This document shows positions 63,982-64,000 of a DNA stretch of 64,000 nucleotides, piece after piece (position 1 is the first letter of the stretch; the number at the start of each line of letters is the position of its first letter). Origin of the DNA: Mesobacterium_A hydrothermale. Its GTDB lineage: Bacteria > Pseudomonadota > Alphaproteobacteria > Rhodobacterales > Rhodobacteraceae. The stretch lies in the NCBI RefSeq assembly GCF_035818635.1, contig NZ_JAYLLH010000019.1, forward strand, positions 18,617 through 82,616, given 5' to 3'. The notes below the pieces were generated by a model. The model worked only from the letters and a program-made list of their open reading frames with translations. It did no database searches and was not told the origin of the DNA. Both the position numbers and the translations under genes were made by a program.

Positions 63982-64000
63982 CCGTTGACGTCAGCCTTTG

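Overview
This window is a 64-kb, GC-rich, densely packed chromosomal segment of an alphaproteobacterium. It is most likely a member of the Rhodobacteraceae (Rhodobacter/Roseobacter group). The evidence is a ferredoxin VI (FdxE)-type [2Fe-2S] ferredoxin almost colinear with the Rhodobacter capsulatus protein, a PraR-like HTH regulator, a bactofilin/M23 pair, a CcmC-CcmD-CcmG block, a DctB/DctD pair without GAFTGA, and about ten copies of a dispersed intergenic repeat of the type I associate with this family (a G5C-NNN-GC5 hairpin followed by GGTATTT...AAGATGAAG). I see no phage, insertion sequence, CRISPR array, rRNA or tRNA. The species cannot be named from the sequence alone.

Layout. 0-9 kb: Deg-type periplasmic protease, a COG4091-like Rossmann/SAF dehydrogenase, a peptidoglycan-binding lipoprotein, fdxE with an FG-GAP-like protein, purD with a membrane protein, and xseA. 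9-16 kb: alkane monooxygenase, YhhN protein, Tat-type dienelactone hydrolase, YjbQ protein, two tandem DUF1353 paralogues, an unusual M20 peptidase and a quinone oxidoreductase. 16-22 kb: PraR-like regulator, HisN-type phosphatase, and 8-oxoguanine and guanine deaminases flanking a CAP-domain lipoprotein and an AT-rich island with a 30-codon ORF. 22-28.5 kb: mgtE, 5-formyl-THF cyclo-ligase, ccmC-ccmD-ccmG (no ccmAB), a 34-codon ORF, and acnA.

28.7-38.6 kb: DUF1223 thioredoxin-like protein, LpxL-type acyltransferase, a divergent orphan FliG, a small secreted Cys protein, ferredoxin-NADP reductase, Lrp regulator, cytochrome P450, DctB/DctD and an HNH nuclease. 38.6-48.8 kb: bactofilin and M23 peptidase, DUF455 ferritin-like protein, Bcp, a 1100-residue YhdP/AsmA-like protein, queA, an MFS transporter and DUF924. 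48.8-56.3 kb: a 23-bp perfect hairpin, lpdA, PhnA-domain protein, ndk, NUDIX hydrolase, a three-gene hydrolase/aminotransferase/TfoX-C operon, and soxR divergent from a VOC-EamA operon that carries a SoxR-box promoter. 56.3-64 kb: cysS, citramalate synthase, methyltransferase, NDUFAF6-like protein, MFS transporter, AlkA-type glycosylase, carboxylesterase, and a low-complexity G/C tract at the end.

Most genes are housekeeping. The observations most worth following are the repeat family and how it is used as gene-border DNA, the SoxR-controlled VOC/EamA operon, the NtrC-type regulator with a broken ATPase site, the FliG lacking EHPQ, two unannotated small ORFs (one with a leader that can fold two ways), and the 23-bp perfect hairpin before lpdA.
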